A stretch of DNA of 64,000 nt, from contig NZ_AP012324.1 in NCBI RefSeq assembly GCF_001025175.1, positions 1 to 64,000 of the forward strand, in the 5' to 3' direction. Shown piece after piece: positions 54,723 to 63,986 of the stretch. The notes under the pieces are model-generated. The model saw only the letters and a list, made by a program, of their open reading frames with translations. It was not told the DNA's origin and ran no database searches. Source of the stretch: Bifidobacterium breve DSM 20213 = JCM 1192. Its GTDB lineage: Bacteria > Actinomycetota > Actinomycetes > Actinomycetales > Bifidobacteriaceae. The position numbers and the translations under genes are program-made. Numbering within the stretch: position 1 is the first letter of the stretch; every line of letters begins with the position of its first letter.

Positions 54723-55712
54723 CTATTCACGCGGCGTTATCGGAATAATTGGAAGCAGCGGCTCGACATTCAAACGTTTGTACAGCGGAATACGGCGTAA
54801 TTTTCGGGCATCGCTGACCTGTCGAATGGTCTGCCGCGTAGTGAGCTGAACCGTTTTGCCCGTGACCTCTTGTATCCTTTCGGCGACTCTTCGGGCAAGA
54901 GCCTCTTCTCCCGCTTCATCGCCAATATCTAATTTGGTAACTTGAATGTACTTCCAACCGGCATCCTCTATCATTTGACGGCGTCGTGCGTCGTTCAGCC
55001 ATTGTCCGGCATGATGAGATCCTTCGTATTCGATGCATATCTTGAATTCGGGGTACGCAAGGTCAAGATATATGGGTTTGGTGTTGTTCCCTACGAATAT
55101 CGGGTAATTCACTAGTGGGCAATCCAAGCCATATTTCATGAGAGCCAGGCGGGTTCGTGTTTCCATGGAGGAATCCGTGCCGGCGCGTGCCAAAAGTAGA
55201 GCGTGGCGGCACTTCTTATATCCGCGGAACAGATACGAATTAGCGCCGCTCTCTTTAACGGCGCGTACTTGAGCCTCGACCTCGTCGAGATACAGAGACA
55301 AATTATCTGAGGTTGTTCTGCAGAGTCTTCGATCTCGGCGCATCATGGAATCTGCGAGAACGACAAGTTCCTCAAGTTCAAGATACGCGGCGAACATGGC
55401 CCATGTGCAAGCCGGCGAAGTACATGTGAACTGCCCGTCAACCATGACCGTGTCTAGTGGGAAAGGCCATACAACCACTTTGATTCCCACAACGTGCCGC
55501 TTGGCATTGGCGTGTGGAACCGCAACAATGGTTGCAGTTGCAAGGCCTCTGTGTTTGCTCAATATGCGGGGCGCCTCGATTGATAAAAGCTCCAACGCCG
55601 TTGTCAGGGCATAGGGCGGTCGCCAGCCGCTTCGCCGTTGCACATCTGCACACGTCTGCATTCGTTGATATTTCTGCATTGTCAGCTCTGTCAATGCGAT
55701 TGAGCTGCCCAT
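54723..55712 (-). CDS. Endonuclease-fold protein (DUF559/Vsr-like C-terminus)
   Basis: A 329-residue protein. The second half (about 205-275: YLDLAYPEFKICIEYEG, then HHAGQWLNDARRRQMIEDAGWKYI) has the D-x-n-E-x-E layout of PD-(D/E)xK nucleases such as the DUF559 and Vsr-like families. The first half (AVPHANAKRHVVGIKVV, CTSPACTWAMFAAYLELEELVVLADSMMRR) resembles the AbiEi-type antitoxin-associated domain common in actinobacteria. ATG 55712 follows GAGGGGG nine bases away. No partner toxin or methylase gene is adjacent, so a defence role is only a possibility. It is a single-gene unit opposite putP. Confidence 0.75.
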   Translation of the reverse strand: MGSSIALTELTMQKYQRMQTCADVQRRSGWRPPYALTTALELLSIEAPRILSKHRGLATATIVAVPHANAKRHVVGIKVVVWPFPLDTVMVDGQFTCTSPACTWAMFAAYLELEELVVLADSMMRRDRRLCRTTSDNLSLYLDEVEAQVRAVKESGANSYLFRGYKKCRHALLLARAGTDSSMETRTRLALMKYGLDCPLVNYPIFVGNNTKPIYLDLAYPEFKICIEYEGSHHAGQWLNDARRRQMIEDAGWKYIQVTKLDIGDEAGEEALARRVAERIQEVTGKTVQLTTRQTIRQVSDARKLRRIPLYKRLNVEPLLPIIPITPRE

Positions 55713-55807
55713 GATGATCACCCCCTCGTGATGTTCTGCTTTGTGTTTGAGAAGTGTAGGGGTTGACTGCCCGCTCTGTCTACCGCCTCAATTTTTCGGT
55801 GGATAGA

Positions 55808-55828
55808 TGTGGATAAGTCAGTGGATAA
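55808..55828. other. Pair of DnaA boxes far from oriC
   Basis: TGTGGATAA (55808-55816, a perfect reverse-strand DnaA box) and AGTGGATAA (55820-55828, one mismatch) are 12 bases apart in the same orientation, with a third, weaker ATTGGATAA near 55877. The intergenic stretch 55713-56157 contains no gene that I can support. Confidence 0.65.
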
Positions 55829-55948
55829 CTGGGGGTATTCGTTGAGGTCTGTCAGACCAGTGTGGCTCCGAATACATTGGATAAGTCATGCGGAGCCCTA
55901 AATGAGGCCTGCCCCTGCCCCTTGCGCACGCCCTCCTTACCGCTGGTT

Positions 55949-56010
55949 CTGGTTCACGTGGGGTGATGGGCGCGGGGAGGTGGAACCCGTGCCCTTTGTA
56001 GGTGAACCAG
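55949..56010. repeat. Intergenic inverted repeat
   Basis: CTGGTTCAC (55949-55957) and GTGAACCAG (56002-56010) flank GC-rich sequence; the same GGTGAACCA word occurs in the repeat between ahpC and its reductase gene. Confidence 0.45.
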
Positions 56011-56118
56011 CGCGTTGGTCTAACAGTCCCATTCATGTTGGCTGCAGGACATCCATGATTACAAGGAACGCAGGGATTTGCGGGTCCGATGGCGGGGCAC
56101 CATCGACGGCATGATTAA

Positions 56119-56148
56119 GCTTGAACGAAATCCCCATGGCGTTCAAGC
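56119..56148. promoter_or_regulatory. Palindrome upstream of the amidohydrolase gene
   Basis: GCTTGAACG-N12-CGTTCAAGC (56119-56127 / 56140-56148), perfect 9-bp arms ending ten bases before the start codon; an operator or a hairpin next to the ribosome binding site AAAGGTGG. Confidence 0.55.
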
Positions 56149-56157
56149 AAAGGTGGC

Positions 56158-57780
56158 ATGATGGCGGGTATGAGTAGCTTGGTGCGTATTGTCAATGCCG
56201 GTGTTCCGGGGTCTCAGGACCGCGTGGACGTGGTTCTTCGCGATGGGGTTGTTGCGTCCGTCAATCCTGCCGGAACGGACCTAGCCTCGCATGGCGCAAT
56301 GCCGGCTGGAGCGCATACGGCATTCTCGGCGCACACGTCGAACGCCGCTGACACTGGCAGCACCCCGACTCCAACGCCAGCCGCCGCACCTGCTGACGAA
56401 ACCACCATCAATGCAGATGGCCTGTGGATCATCCCCGGCTTGTGGGACTGCCATACGCACTTCACGCAATGGGCCAAGACGTTGGGCCGTCTGGATCTCA
56501 TCAACGCTCGCTCGGCTGCTGAGGCGATGGATATGCTGCACCGTCACTTGGACGAGCGCCGCGCCGCCGGCACGCTTGACCCGGATGCCTTCGTGGTGGG
56601 CATGCGATTCCGTCACTCGCTGTGGGCTGATGATGAGCAGCCCACGTTAGCCGCCATCGACGCCGTGACCGGCGACCAGCCGGTGGCCCTCTCCAGCGCG
56701 GACATGCACTGCGGTTGGGTGAACTCTGCCGCGGCTCGCAGACTTGGCGTACATGTGGATGAATCCGGACTGGTCGGCGAGCTCGAATGGTTTAACGCCT
56801 ACACCACCTTCGACAAAGCACCGGGCGCCGCCGAGGAGACCGATCGTCTGCTGCGCGAGGCCGAACAGGACGCCGCAAGCAAGGGCGTGGTCGGCATCCG
56901 CGATTATGAGATGGCCGAAAACATCGACACGTGGATTAATCGTTTCGCGGCCGGTATCAATGGCTTGCGTGTGGACGCCGGTGTATATCCCGAACGGCTA
57001 CAAGTCGCCATCGATGCAGGGTGGCATACCGGCAAGGAATTGCCAGGCAGTGCCGGGCTTGGCCATGTAGGCGCCATGAAGCTCATCTCGGACGGCTCGC
57101 TCAACACCCGCTCTGCCTACTGTTCCACGTCGTATTCGGGCATCGAGCCGCCGACGTATGGCACCCTGAGCTACACGCCACAGCAAATTGAAGACTATAT
57201 GCGCTTGGCCACCGAGCATGGCTTCGATATTGCCTGCCACGCCATTGGCGACGAAGCGAACACCATTGTGCTCAACGCAGCAGCTGCCACGCACGCACAT
57301 GGATCGATCGAGCACGCGCAGATGCTCAAGCCCGTCGATATCCCACGCTTTGCCGAGTTGGGCCTTACGGCCAGCATCCAGCCGCAGCATGCCATGGATG
57401 ACCGCGACGTCATTACCCGTTTCTGGGCCAATCCGGCTGGTATCCCCTATCCGTTCAAAGCCCTTCATGACGCAGGTGCCATGCTGCGCATGGGTTCCGA
57501 CGCGCCTGTGGCCCCACTGGACCCGTGGCTGGCCATTTCCGCCGCCGTGTTCGGCATCGAAAGCTCCGATCGCGAGCCGTTCCAGCCCGAGCAGTGCCTC
57601 GATGTGCGCACCTCACTGGCGGCTTCGACCGCAACGGGTCGTGACCATCTCGCAGTCGGCGACCCGGCTGATGTGGTATTACTCGACACTGACCCGTACT
57701 GCGTGTCCGCTCCTGAAGCCATGCGTGCTATGTCGGAACATGTCGTAATGACGTTGTTGCGCGGGGAACGTATGTATTGA
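56158..57780 (+). CDS. Amidohydrolase, YtcJ-like (COG1574)
   Basis: A 540-residue metal-dependent hydrolase. The N-terminal composite beta domain is interrupted by a Thr/Pro/Ala-rich stretch (about 42-80). The TIM barrel has HTHF (metal ligands, IPGLWDCHTHF near 101-104), HAIGDEAN and SDAPVAPLDPWLAI. It belongs to the YtcJ-type amidohydrolase_3 group, whose substrates are mostly unknown (some are formamides or amides). ATG at 56158, 56161 or 56170 could be the start; AAAGGTGG fits 56161 best. It follows a perfect palindrome that may control it. Confidence 0.85.
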   Translation: MMAGMSSLVRIVNAGVPGSQDRVDVVLRDGVVASVNPAGTDLASHGAMPAGAHTAFSAHTSNAADTGSTPTPTPAAAPADETTINADGLWIIPGLWDCHTHFTQWAKTLGRLDLINARSAAEAMDMLHRHLDERRAAGTLDPDAFVVGMRFRHSLWADDEQPTLAAIDAVTGDQPVALSSADMHCGWVNSAAARRLGVHVDESGLVGELEWFNAYTTFDKAPGAAEETDRLLREAEQDAASKGVVGIRDYEMAENIDTWINRFAAGINGLRVDAGVYPERLQVAIDAGWHTGKELPGSAGLGHVGAMKLISDGSLNTRSAYCSTSYSGIEPPTYGTLSYTPQQIEDYMRLATEHGFDIACHAIGDEANTIVLNAAAATHAHGSIEHAQMLKPVDIPRFAELGLTASIQPQHAMDDRDVITRFWANPAGIPYPFKALHDAGAMLRMGSDAPVAPLDPWLAISAAVFGIESSDREPFQPEQCLDVRTSLAASTATGRDHLAVGDPADVVLLDTDPYCVSAPEAMRAMSEHVVMTLLRGERMY

Positions 57781-57881
57781 TGCAATCCATCGCATGAAGT
57801 GACTAGATGCCTATTTCGGCGGTCGTGTTATACGAAGAGTGGCGTTGAATTTTCGAATTGAGAGCTATGAGCGTCTGATTT

Positions 57882-58078
57882 TCCGTTTCAAGGGGCGGAT
57901 TTGAGTTTCTCCGGAGGTCTATCTCCGTTTCAAGGGGCTGCTCATTCGCTGAACCTTCAGTAGGAACCCATCTGTACTAACGTCATTCCGCCATTTTCAT
58001 GCCGTGTCTACTTGGGCATCAGCCCCTTGAAACGGAGATAGACCTCCAGAAAACACGAAATCAGCCCCTCGAAACGGA
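57882..58078. repeat. 59-bp imperfect inverted repeat with internal duplicated 14-mer
   Basis: Left arm 57882-57940 and right arm 58020-58078. Each arm holds two copies of CCGTTTCAAGGGGC (or its complement) exactly 42 bases apart: 57883, 57925, 58022 and 58064 (the last with one mismatch). The loop is 79 bases. It lies in the 534-base gap between the amidohydrolase gene and trpS, which has no credible gene. The transcript would fold as a long hairpin. Confidence 0.85.
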
Positions 58079-58258
58079 GATAGGGCAGCAAAAACCGTCA
58101 TGAAGCACGAATAAGGGTTTTCGGCGAGCAAGCTCTGTCATGTTTGCAATGGACTCTGTTTGGATCTCATGCTGTGAGGTAGGTTTGCGCGCCCATGCGC
58201 GCTATTTTGACTATACGATGGCGTGAAATCAGCGGCCTGCTGTGTCACAATGCAAAAA

Positions 58259-58291
58259 CGCCGTGTCGATCCCAGTTGAGGCGACACGGCG
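58259..58291 (-). terminator. Terminator of trpS
   Basis: CGCCGTGTCG / CGACACGGCG, a perfect 10-bp stem, with GTTTTTGC on the minus strand, 24 bases past the trpS stop. Confidence 0.9.
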
Positions 58292-58314
58292 CTTGCTGCG
58301 AGTAACGGGAAAAA

Positions 58315-59406
58315 TCAGTACTTCATGCCCATGGCCTCACGCACCTGGTCGAGGGTTTCCTCGGCGATGGCGTTGGCGCGCTTGTTGCCGTCGTGCAGGA
58401 TGTCGCGGATGGAATCCATGTCCTTGGCCAGTTCGGCGCGGCGTTCGCGGTGCGGGGCCAGGAACTCGTTGACGGACTCGATGACGTACGCCTTCAGCGC
58501 GCCGGCACCGGAATCGCCGATCTCCTCGGCGATGTCCTTCGGGTCACGGCCGGTCACCAGACCGGCGGTGGTCAGCAGGGCGGAGACCTGCGGACGCGCA
58601 ACCGGGTCGAAGGTGATGCGACGCTCGGAGTCGGTCGGGCTCTTCTTGATAAGCTTGGCGGTCTCCTCGGCTGTGGCGCCCAGCATGATGGAGTTGCCAT
58701 ATGACTTGCTCATCTTGCGTCCGTCAAGACCCGGAATCTCCGGTGCTTCGGACAGAATTGCGGCCGGCTCCGGGAACACCGGATTCTTCTTGGCGTAACG
58801 CTCGTTGAAGCGGCGCGCAATGGTACGGGTGATTTCCACGTGCGGCAGGTTGTCCTTGCCGATTGGCACGACATTGGCCTTGCAGAAGAGGATGTCGCAC
58901 GCCTGATGCACCGGGTAGGTGAGCAGCAGGCCGGTCAGCGCGTGGCCGGAAGCCTCCATCTCGGACTTCACGGTCGGGTTGCGGTGCAGCTCGGCCTCGG
59001 TGACCAGGGACAGGAACGGCAGCAGCAGCTGGTTCTCGGCCGGCACGGCGGAGTGGGTGAACATCATGGTCTTGTTCGGGTCAATGCCGGCGGCCATGTA
59101 GTCGAGCACCAGGTTCAGCACGTTGTCCTGAATGTGCTCGGTGGTGTCGCGGTCGGTGATCACCTGATAGTCGGCGATGATGATGTTCGTGTTCACGCCG
59201 CGCTCCTGCATGGCGACGCGCTCGCGAATCGAGCCGAAGTAGTGGCCCAAGTGCAGGCGGCCGGTCGGCCGGTCGCCGGTCAGCATGGTGAAGCTCGACG
59301 GCTTGGCCTCAAGCTTGGCAAGCGTTTCGTCCGAACGCTTCTTCGCCGCGAGGAAGCTCGCGCTCATCTCATTGCCTGCCGCTGTCAGTTGCTGCTCGTC
59401 GGTCAT
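58315..59406 (-). CDS. trpS: Tryptophanyl-tRNA synthetase
   Basis: Charges tRNA-Trp. The 363-residue class I synthetase has the HIGH-like motif HLGH at 52-55 (GDRPTGRLHLGHYFGS) and KMSKS at 231-235. The N-terminal extension of about 40 residues is typical for bifidobacterial versions. AAAGGA precedes the ATG at 59406. It is a single gene, divergent from the DUF3073 gene. Confidence 0.97.
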   Translation of the reverse strand: MTDEQQLTAAGNEMSASFLAAKKRSDETLAKLEAKPSSFTMLTGDRPTGRLHLGHYFGSIRERVAMQERGVNTNIIIADYQVITDRDTTEHIQDNVLNLVLDYMAAGIDPNKTMMFTHSAVPAENQLLLPFLSLVTEAELHRNPTVKSEMEASGHALTGLLLTYPVHQACDILFCKANVVPIGKDNLPHVEITRTIARRFNERYAKKNPVFPEPAAILSEAPEIPGLDGRKMSKSYGNSIMLGATAEETAKLIKKSPTDSERRITFDPVARPQVSALLTTAGLVTGRDPKDIAEEIGDSGAGALKAYVIESVNEFLAPHRERRAELAKDMDSIRDILHDGNKRANAIAEETLDQVREAMGMKY

Positions 59407-59539
59407 GCGAAATCCTTTGAATAGGCCTCAGATAAACGCTTTTTATGGTAAAAGTGTGAGCCGACAACGAACAAGCCAGTATTAGTGGTACTCTCTATTG
59501 TTGATGAATCGAACAGCACAGTAATTCGCAGGGGGTCAG

Positions 59540-59926
59540 ATGGGCCGCGGACGTCAAAAAGCAAAACAGCAGAAAATTGCCCGAAAGCTCAAGTACCTGA
59601 CCACCGATACCGATTACGATGAGCTGGCAAAAGAGCTAAGCGAGCAGGAGCCGGGGACGGGCTCTCCTGACCCGTTTGCCGACGTTGATGACCAGTATGC
59701 GGACAAGGATGTGGATTCTGCTGCTGACGCCGACGCCGCCAAGGTCTCGCCCGCCGCGCAGGCGGACGACCTCGACGAGTACGCCAAGTGGGCAGCCGAA
59801 GCCGCCGCAAAGGCGACCAGCGGCGAATTCCCGGCCTCCGCGCCGGCCGCGCCCAAGCCGAAGCCGGCCCCGCGCAAGCCGATTCCGATGCCCATGCCCT
59901 CAGCGCTGAAGCCGAAGAAGAGCTGA
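59540..59926 (+). CDS. DUF3073 protein
   Basis: A 128-residue actinobacterial protein. The first 40 residues (MGRGRQKAKQQKIARKLKYL...YDELAKELSE) are the conserved DUF3073 block; the rest is acidic and then Pro/Lys/Ala-rich and disordered. Function is unknown. GGGGGTCAG precedes the ATG. Confidence 0.92.
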   Translation: MGRGRQKAKQQKIARKLKYLTTDTDYDELAKELSEQEPGTGSPDPFADVDDQYADKDVDSAADADAAKVSPAAQADDLDEYAKWAAEAAAKATSGEFPASAPAAPKPKPAPRKPIPMPMPSALKPKKS

Positions 59927-60096
59927 ACTCCATTACTTATTAGCCGCGGATCGATTGACTTACTCGGCGATATTTGGGGTGCACTGAGGCGTGCTGAGAC
60001 GTTCGCCGTATCGGGCTTGGAATTCTTGACGTGATAACGCCTTTGTGCAGTTTGAATGCGCGAATGCCGTGCAATGACGTGCATAGGGGAGGGAAC

Positions 60097-60768
60097 GTGC
60101 CTGATATCAGCGGGCGGGATGGATCGAAGCCCACCATGCTCATCATGGACAACGACCGCATGGCCTTGATGGCATTGCAGTCGATTCTGGCGAAGGCACT
60201 GCCCGACTTCGAATTGTTGCCGCCGGCGAGCGAAGGCAGCAAAGCCATTCAGCTGTGCACGGCCACCAAACGCCCGCCTGCTGTGCTATTGGCCGATATC
60301 GCGATGAACGACATCAACGGCCCGGATGTGGTGCGTGCAATCCGCAGGGAAAACGCGACCACGGCGATACTGGCCATTACCGCCTCGATTGTGGGCCGAC
60401 ATGCCAAAGAGATGGCCCGGGCCGGCGCGCAAGGCATCATGAGCAAGAACGATGATGTGCGGTTGCAGGCCGTGGCGATTCGTCAGGTACAGGCCGGCAA
60501 AACATGGGGCGATGGTGGCGACGTGCGGTTCGAGACCGCGGTCGTTGCGTCCGCGCGCATCAAGGCCGAGAAGGACAACCGGCTGAGTGCGCGTGAGATG
60601 GAGGTTGCGGAACTGTGGTCCCGCGGCCGGACTATGCCGCAGATCGCCGCCGAACTGTCCATCACCGAAACCACCGTGCGCACGCATTTGATGCGTGCGG
60701 CCGACAAGCTCGGCGCCGGCAATCTCAAGGAACTTATCGGCGCATGGATTCGCATGAACCTGCACTGA
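60097..60768 (+). CDS. Response regulator, NarL/LuxR type
   Basis: A 223-residue two-component regulator from GTG 60097 (GGGGAGGGAAC upstream; an in-frame ATG at 60064 is not supported by a ribosome binding site). The receiver domain has the acidic pair in LIMDNDR, phosphoacceptor Asp67 (VLLADIAM) and Lys117 in GIMSKND. The C-terminal LuxR-type HTH is LSAREMEVAELWSRG...ITETTVRTHLMRAADKL. The partner kinase gene follows 67 bases later, and an MFS transporter gene may be its target. Confidence 0.93.
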   Translation: MPDISGRDGSKPTMLIMDNDRMALMALQSILAKALPDFELLPPASEGSKAIQLCTATKRPPAVLLADIAMNDINGPDVVRAIRRENATTAILAITASIVGRHAKEMARAGAQGIMSKNDDVRLQAVAIRQVQAGKTWGDGGDVRFETAVVASARIKAEKDNRLSAREMEVAELWSRGRTMPQIAAELSITETTVRTHLMRAADKLGAGNLKELIGAWIRMNLH

Positions 60769-60835
60769 TGAAGGCGCCGATGGGTGTGTGGGGACGCGGT
60801 AGAAGAAGCGCAAGGCGCATAAGGGGAGCGGCCCG

Positions 60836-61987
60836 GTGAAACGTCCGATTATCATTTCGCAGCATTCGTCGTATTCGTATAGTCACGCCGACGGCAAGAA
60901 GCATCATCAGATTGATATCGATATAGAACTCAAGCATCCGCTGGCGATGTTCGGCCCGATCGGTGTGCTTGCGGTGGCGGCCATCGTCTATGCGGTGACC
61001 GGGTCGTGGCTGGCCACGGCGTCGGCGGCGCTGACGGCAAGCGTGCTGCTGGTATTACTGGGCATTGCGTTGCGCTGGCGCAAGTGCGTGGTGAATCAGG
61101 AGAACGAAAACGAGCAGATGGAATCGGCGCTGGCCGATCTGCGCCACGGCAACCAGCTCGCGATCGAACTGCACGACACGCTGTCCAATGATCTGACGTA
61201 TATCTCGACCATCGCCCGGAATAATCTGGCCGCGCCAGCCGGCATCGATGGTGGCGACTGGCAGCGCGTGCTGGATCGCAGCCAACGTGCCTTTGCGGAG
61301 GTGCATGGCATCATCGATTTTCTGACCGAGCAGAGCGGAATGGACGCCGGCTTCCGGGACGAGTCCTTGCCGGTCGGTGGCACCGGGACATCTGAGGTGG
61401 CGACTGCAGAATCAGGGCAGGTTGATTCGCCGACGAAAGAATCCGCCCTGGCTCGTGACCCGGTAGGCGCCGGGGGCTGTCCAGCGATTGCGAATGAGGT
61501 GGTTGACAATGCCGTGCCCGAGAACGCCGGTGGCGATGACCGTACGCAATCCACAGCGGGCATGCCGCAGTCCTTCGTCACGCGTGTGAAGGCGCAGATC
61601 ACCGATACCGAGGAGTTTCTGGAGGCGCAGGGCTATCGGGGGACGGCCGCGGTCAACGGCATCGCCATGGTCGTGGACCCCGAGGCGGCGGCCGAGGCGC
61701 TGTCGCTGATGACGGAGATCGGCACGAATATCCGCCGCCATGCACCGGCGGGAGATGATTCCTACCTGCTATTCGTCACCCTGTCTCCCGAATGGATTGA
61801 GATTCGCGAGACCAACGATATCCGTGACGATGCCGACGCGCAGAGTGGCCTGTCCGCGCAGGAGCGGTCGGGGCGTGGGCTGGCCATGCATCGCACCCGT
61901 GTGCAGGAGTTGGGCGGTGAATTGACCACCCGTTCGGATGATGGCATGTGGATGATTTACGTGCGTATCCCGTGCGTGCGGGGCTGA
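60836..61987 (+). CDS. Histidine kinase, HisKA_3-like
   Basis: A 383-residue kinase from GTG 60836 (AAGGGGAG seven bases upstream). A cytoplasmic N-terminus with many His and two membrane helices (about 36-57 and 60-80) lead to the HisKA_3 motif AIELHDTLSNDL with phosphoacceptor His113. A Gly/Pro-rich insert (about 180-245) separates it from an ATPase domain with N-box EIGTNIRRHA and G-box GRGLAMHRTRVQELGG. It has almost no extracellular part, so it may sense membrane state. It pairs with the regulator just upstream. Confidence 0.9.
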   Translation: MKRPIIISQHSSYSYSHADGKKHHQIDIDIELKHPLAMFGPIGVLAVAAIVYAVTGSWLATASAALTASVLLVLLGIALRWRKCVVNQENENEQMESALADLRHGNQLAIELHDTLSNDLTYISTIARNNLAAPAGIDGGDWQRVLDRSQRAFAEVHGIIDFLTEQSGMDAGFRDESLPVGGTGTSEVATAESGQVDSPTKESALARDPVGAGGCPAIANEVVDNAVPENAGGDDRTQSTAGMPQSFVTRVKAQITDTEEFLEAQGYRGTAAVNGIAMVVDPEAAAEALSLMTEIGTNIRRHAPAGDDSYLLFVTLSPEWIEIRETNDIRDDADAQSGLSAQERSGRGLAMHRTRVQELGGELTTRSDDGMWMIYVRIPCVRG

Positions 61988-62154
61988 TGGGGCAGAAGCT
62001 GCGATGTCCGGCGTCCGGCGCTGATTGTGCCCTGTCCTCACAAATGAGGACGACGACCGCAGCCATGTCCCCATAACCGAGGATTGCGGGTGTTCGGCTC
62101 TGCGGCGGCTCCCTATGGTGGCGTCCATAAGGACCAATCCCAGGGAGGGCAACG

Positions 62155-63546
62155 ATGGCAAGTGATACGGAATTATGGCGGGGAACTGATTACGGATGGT
62201 GGCTGGCTGCGGACACGTCCGGTGCGGTCGGTGCCAGCCTGATCGCGTTCGCGGTGCCGCTGATGATGCTCGCCACGACAGGATCCTCTGCCGCCGCCAC
62301 CACGACGGAAAGCATCTGCGTGGTGGTGCAGACGGTGCTGGGCCTTGCCGGCGGCGTGATTCAGGACCGGTATGATCGCCGTACGCTCATGCTGATCTGG
62401 GGTGCGTCCGGTGTGATGCTCTCGGCGGTGGCGGCGGCAGCGGTGATGCTGTTCGGCAATGCGCCGAAGACGAGCGGTCATGGGGTTAACGGGGCAAACG
62501 CTCCGGCATTCGGCGGACCGTATGCCCACGTGCTTCCGATCGCGCTGCTGTGTATCGTCGTGCTGTTTTCGGTGCGCGATGGCCTGTTGGAGAATACGTC
62601 GAATGCCATGCTGCGTGGCGTGGTGCCGGATGAGCAGCTGCCGCACGCGATGGCGCTGAATGACGCCAGGGATTCGACGGTCACGCTGGCAGGCGGGCCG
62701 TTGGGCGGTCTGCTGATGACCGTGGGACATGCGGTGCCGTTTCTGACCAGCGCGGTGCTAAGTGTGCTGGGCGTGGTGTCCGCATGGCGTATTCGCCGCT
62801 ATTGGAAACGCGCAACTGTGGATGATAGCGGCCATTCAGGCAATGCCGATGATGCCGCCGATGATGCTATCGATGTTTCCGGTGCCATCACCGCTGCCCC
62901 ACGCTGGCGCGACGCACTGGACGGCATGATCTGGCTGCTGTGCGACCGGTTCCAACGCCATCTCATCATCGCAGCGACCATGGTGACCGGTGCCAGCAAT
63001 GCCTTCCTACTGTTGACCGCGCTGGACATCTCCCAAGGTGGCAGCCAGCTGATATCCGCCGGATTCATCAACGCCGCCTCCGCCGTTGGCATGTTGCTGG
63101 GCGCACTGATGGCCTCGCAACTGGTCAACCGTGTACCCGGCGGCGTACTGGTGGGTGTGATGTTCGCCCTGCTCGCCGCAGGATTCACCGGTGCCGCGTT
63201 GGTGCCCTCCATGGTTGGCAAGGCCATATTTGTGGCCTGCTCGGTACTGGCATTGCCCGCGGGCAACGCGGTGCTTGGAGGCCTCAGCAATACCTTGGTG
63301 GGCAAGGACAAGCTCGGCCGCGTTGGAGCGGGCAGCATGGTGTTGCAGTACGGTGCCTATGGCGTGGCCGTGGCACTCGCCGGCTGGGGTATGCAGACCA
63401 TCGGCTACGGTCCGACCTGCCTGATTCTGGCCGCCGTGCTGGTAGCTGCCGCCGCTTACGCGCTGACGATGCGCAGCCTCATCACCCTGCCCACGCCGGG
63501 CCACTGGGCCGAGCATATCCAGCGCTGGGGCATCGCACAGTTCTGA
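62155..63546 (+). CDS. MFS transporter
   Basis: A 463-residue transporter with 12 predicted helices and the typical loop after helix 2 (GGVIQDRYDRRTLMLIWGASG). The central loop (about 220-245) is acidic. The closest style is the MFS_3/enterobactin-exporter group, so drug or metabolite efflux is likely, but the substrate is unknown. GGGAGGGCAACG precedes the ATG. It follows the two-component genes by 168 bases and may be regulated by them. Confidence 0.87.
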   Translation: MASDTELWRGTDYGWWLAADTSGAVGASLIAFAVPLMMLATTGSSAAATTTESICVVVQTVLGLAGGVIQDRYDRRTLMLIWGASGVMLSAVAAAAVMLFGNAPKTSGHGVNGANAPAFGGPYAHVLPIALLCIVVLFSVRDGLLENTSNAMLRGVVPDEQLPHAMALNDARDSTVTLAGGPLGGLLMTVGHAVPFLTSAVLSVLGVVSAWRIRRYWKRATVDDSGHSGNADDAADDAIDVSGAITAAPRWRDALDGMIWLLCDRFQRHLIIAATMVTGASNAFLLLTALDISQGGSQLISAGFINAASAVGMLLGALMASQLVNRVPGGVLVGVMFALLAAGFTGAALVPSMVGKAIFVACSVLALPAGNAVLGGLSNTLVGKDKLGRVGAGSMVLQYGAYGVAVALAGWGMQTIGYGPTCLILAAVLVAAAAYALTMRSLITLPTPGHWAEHIQRWGIAQF

Positions 63547-63578
63547 TAAAGGGCATCCGATACCGGGCATCCGACGAT

Positions 63579-63986
63579 TTACAGCGGTAGCAGATCACTC
63601 AGGTCGTCGCGCTCGCCGACCGCGCTGATGTGGCCGGCGTCCTTTTCCTCTGCCCACGTGGTGATGCCGCAGGCCAGTCGCAGCCAGACTTCCGGGTCCA
63701 GTTCGATGACGTCCGGCGGGGTCAGGTTATGCGGGTCCGATTCCGGGCCGTCCAGGATCTTGACCGCACCCCACGGCGCAACGCGCACCTCCACGCCGGG
63801 GCCGGGCGCGCGCCGCTCCAACAGGAACAGCGAGTAGCGCACAGCCATCGCCCATACCGGGCGCGGCAGAACGGGGGAGGTGGTCAGGCGATGTGGTGTG
63901 TTGTCGGCCAGTTCCAGGGCTGCGTCACGCCATTGCGCCAGCGCGTCACGCCCGCGTTTCAAGTCCTTTTCCAGAATTACAGCCAT
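63579..63986 (-). CDS. Sterol-carrier-family (SCP_3-like) protein
   Basis: A 135-residue protein of the actinobacterial SCP2-like family (RHRLTTSPVLPRPVWAMAVRYSL-like core; VEVRVAPWGAVKILDGP; PPDVIELDPEVWLRLACG). It lies in a normal position downstream of a convergent gene, with the start near the window end. The ligand is unknown; the name reflects the fold, since bacteria of this group do not make sterols. Confidence 0.85.
   Translation of the reverse strand: MAVILEKDLKRGRDALAQWRDAALELADNTPHRLTTSPVLPRPVWAMAVRYSLFLLERRAPGPGVEVRVAPWGAVKILDGPESDPHNLTPPDVIELDPEVWLRLACGITTWAEEKDAGHISAVGERDDLSDLLPL

Noticed and set aside
54723..55712. Complete restriction-modification or toxin-antitoxin system
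   Set aside because: Only the endonuclease-fold protein is present; there is no adjacent methylase, toxin or second subunit.
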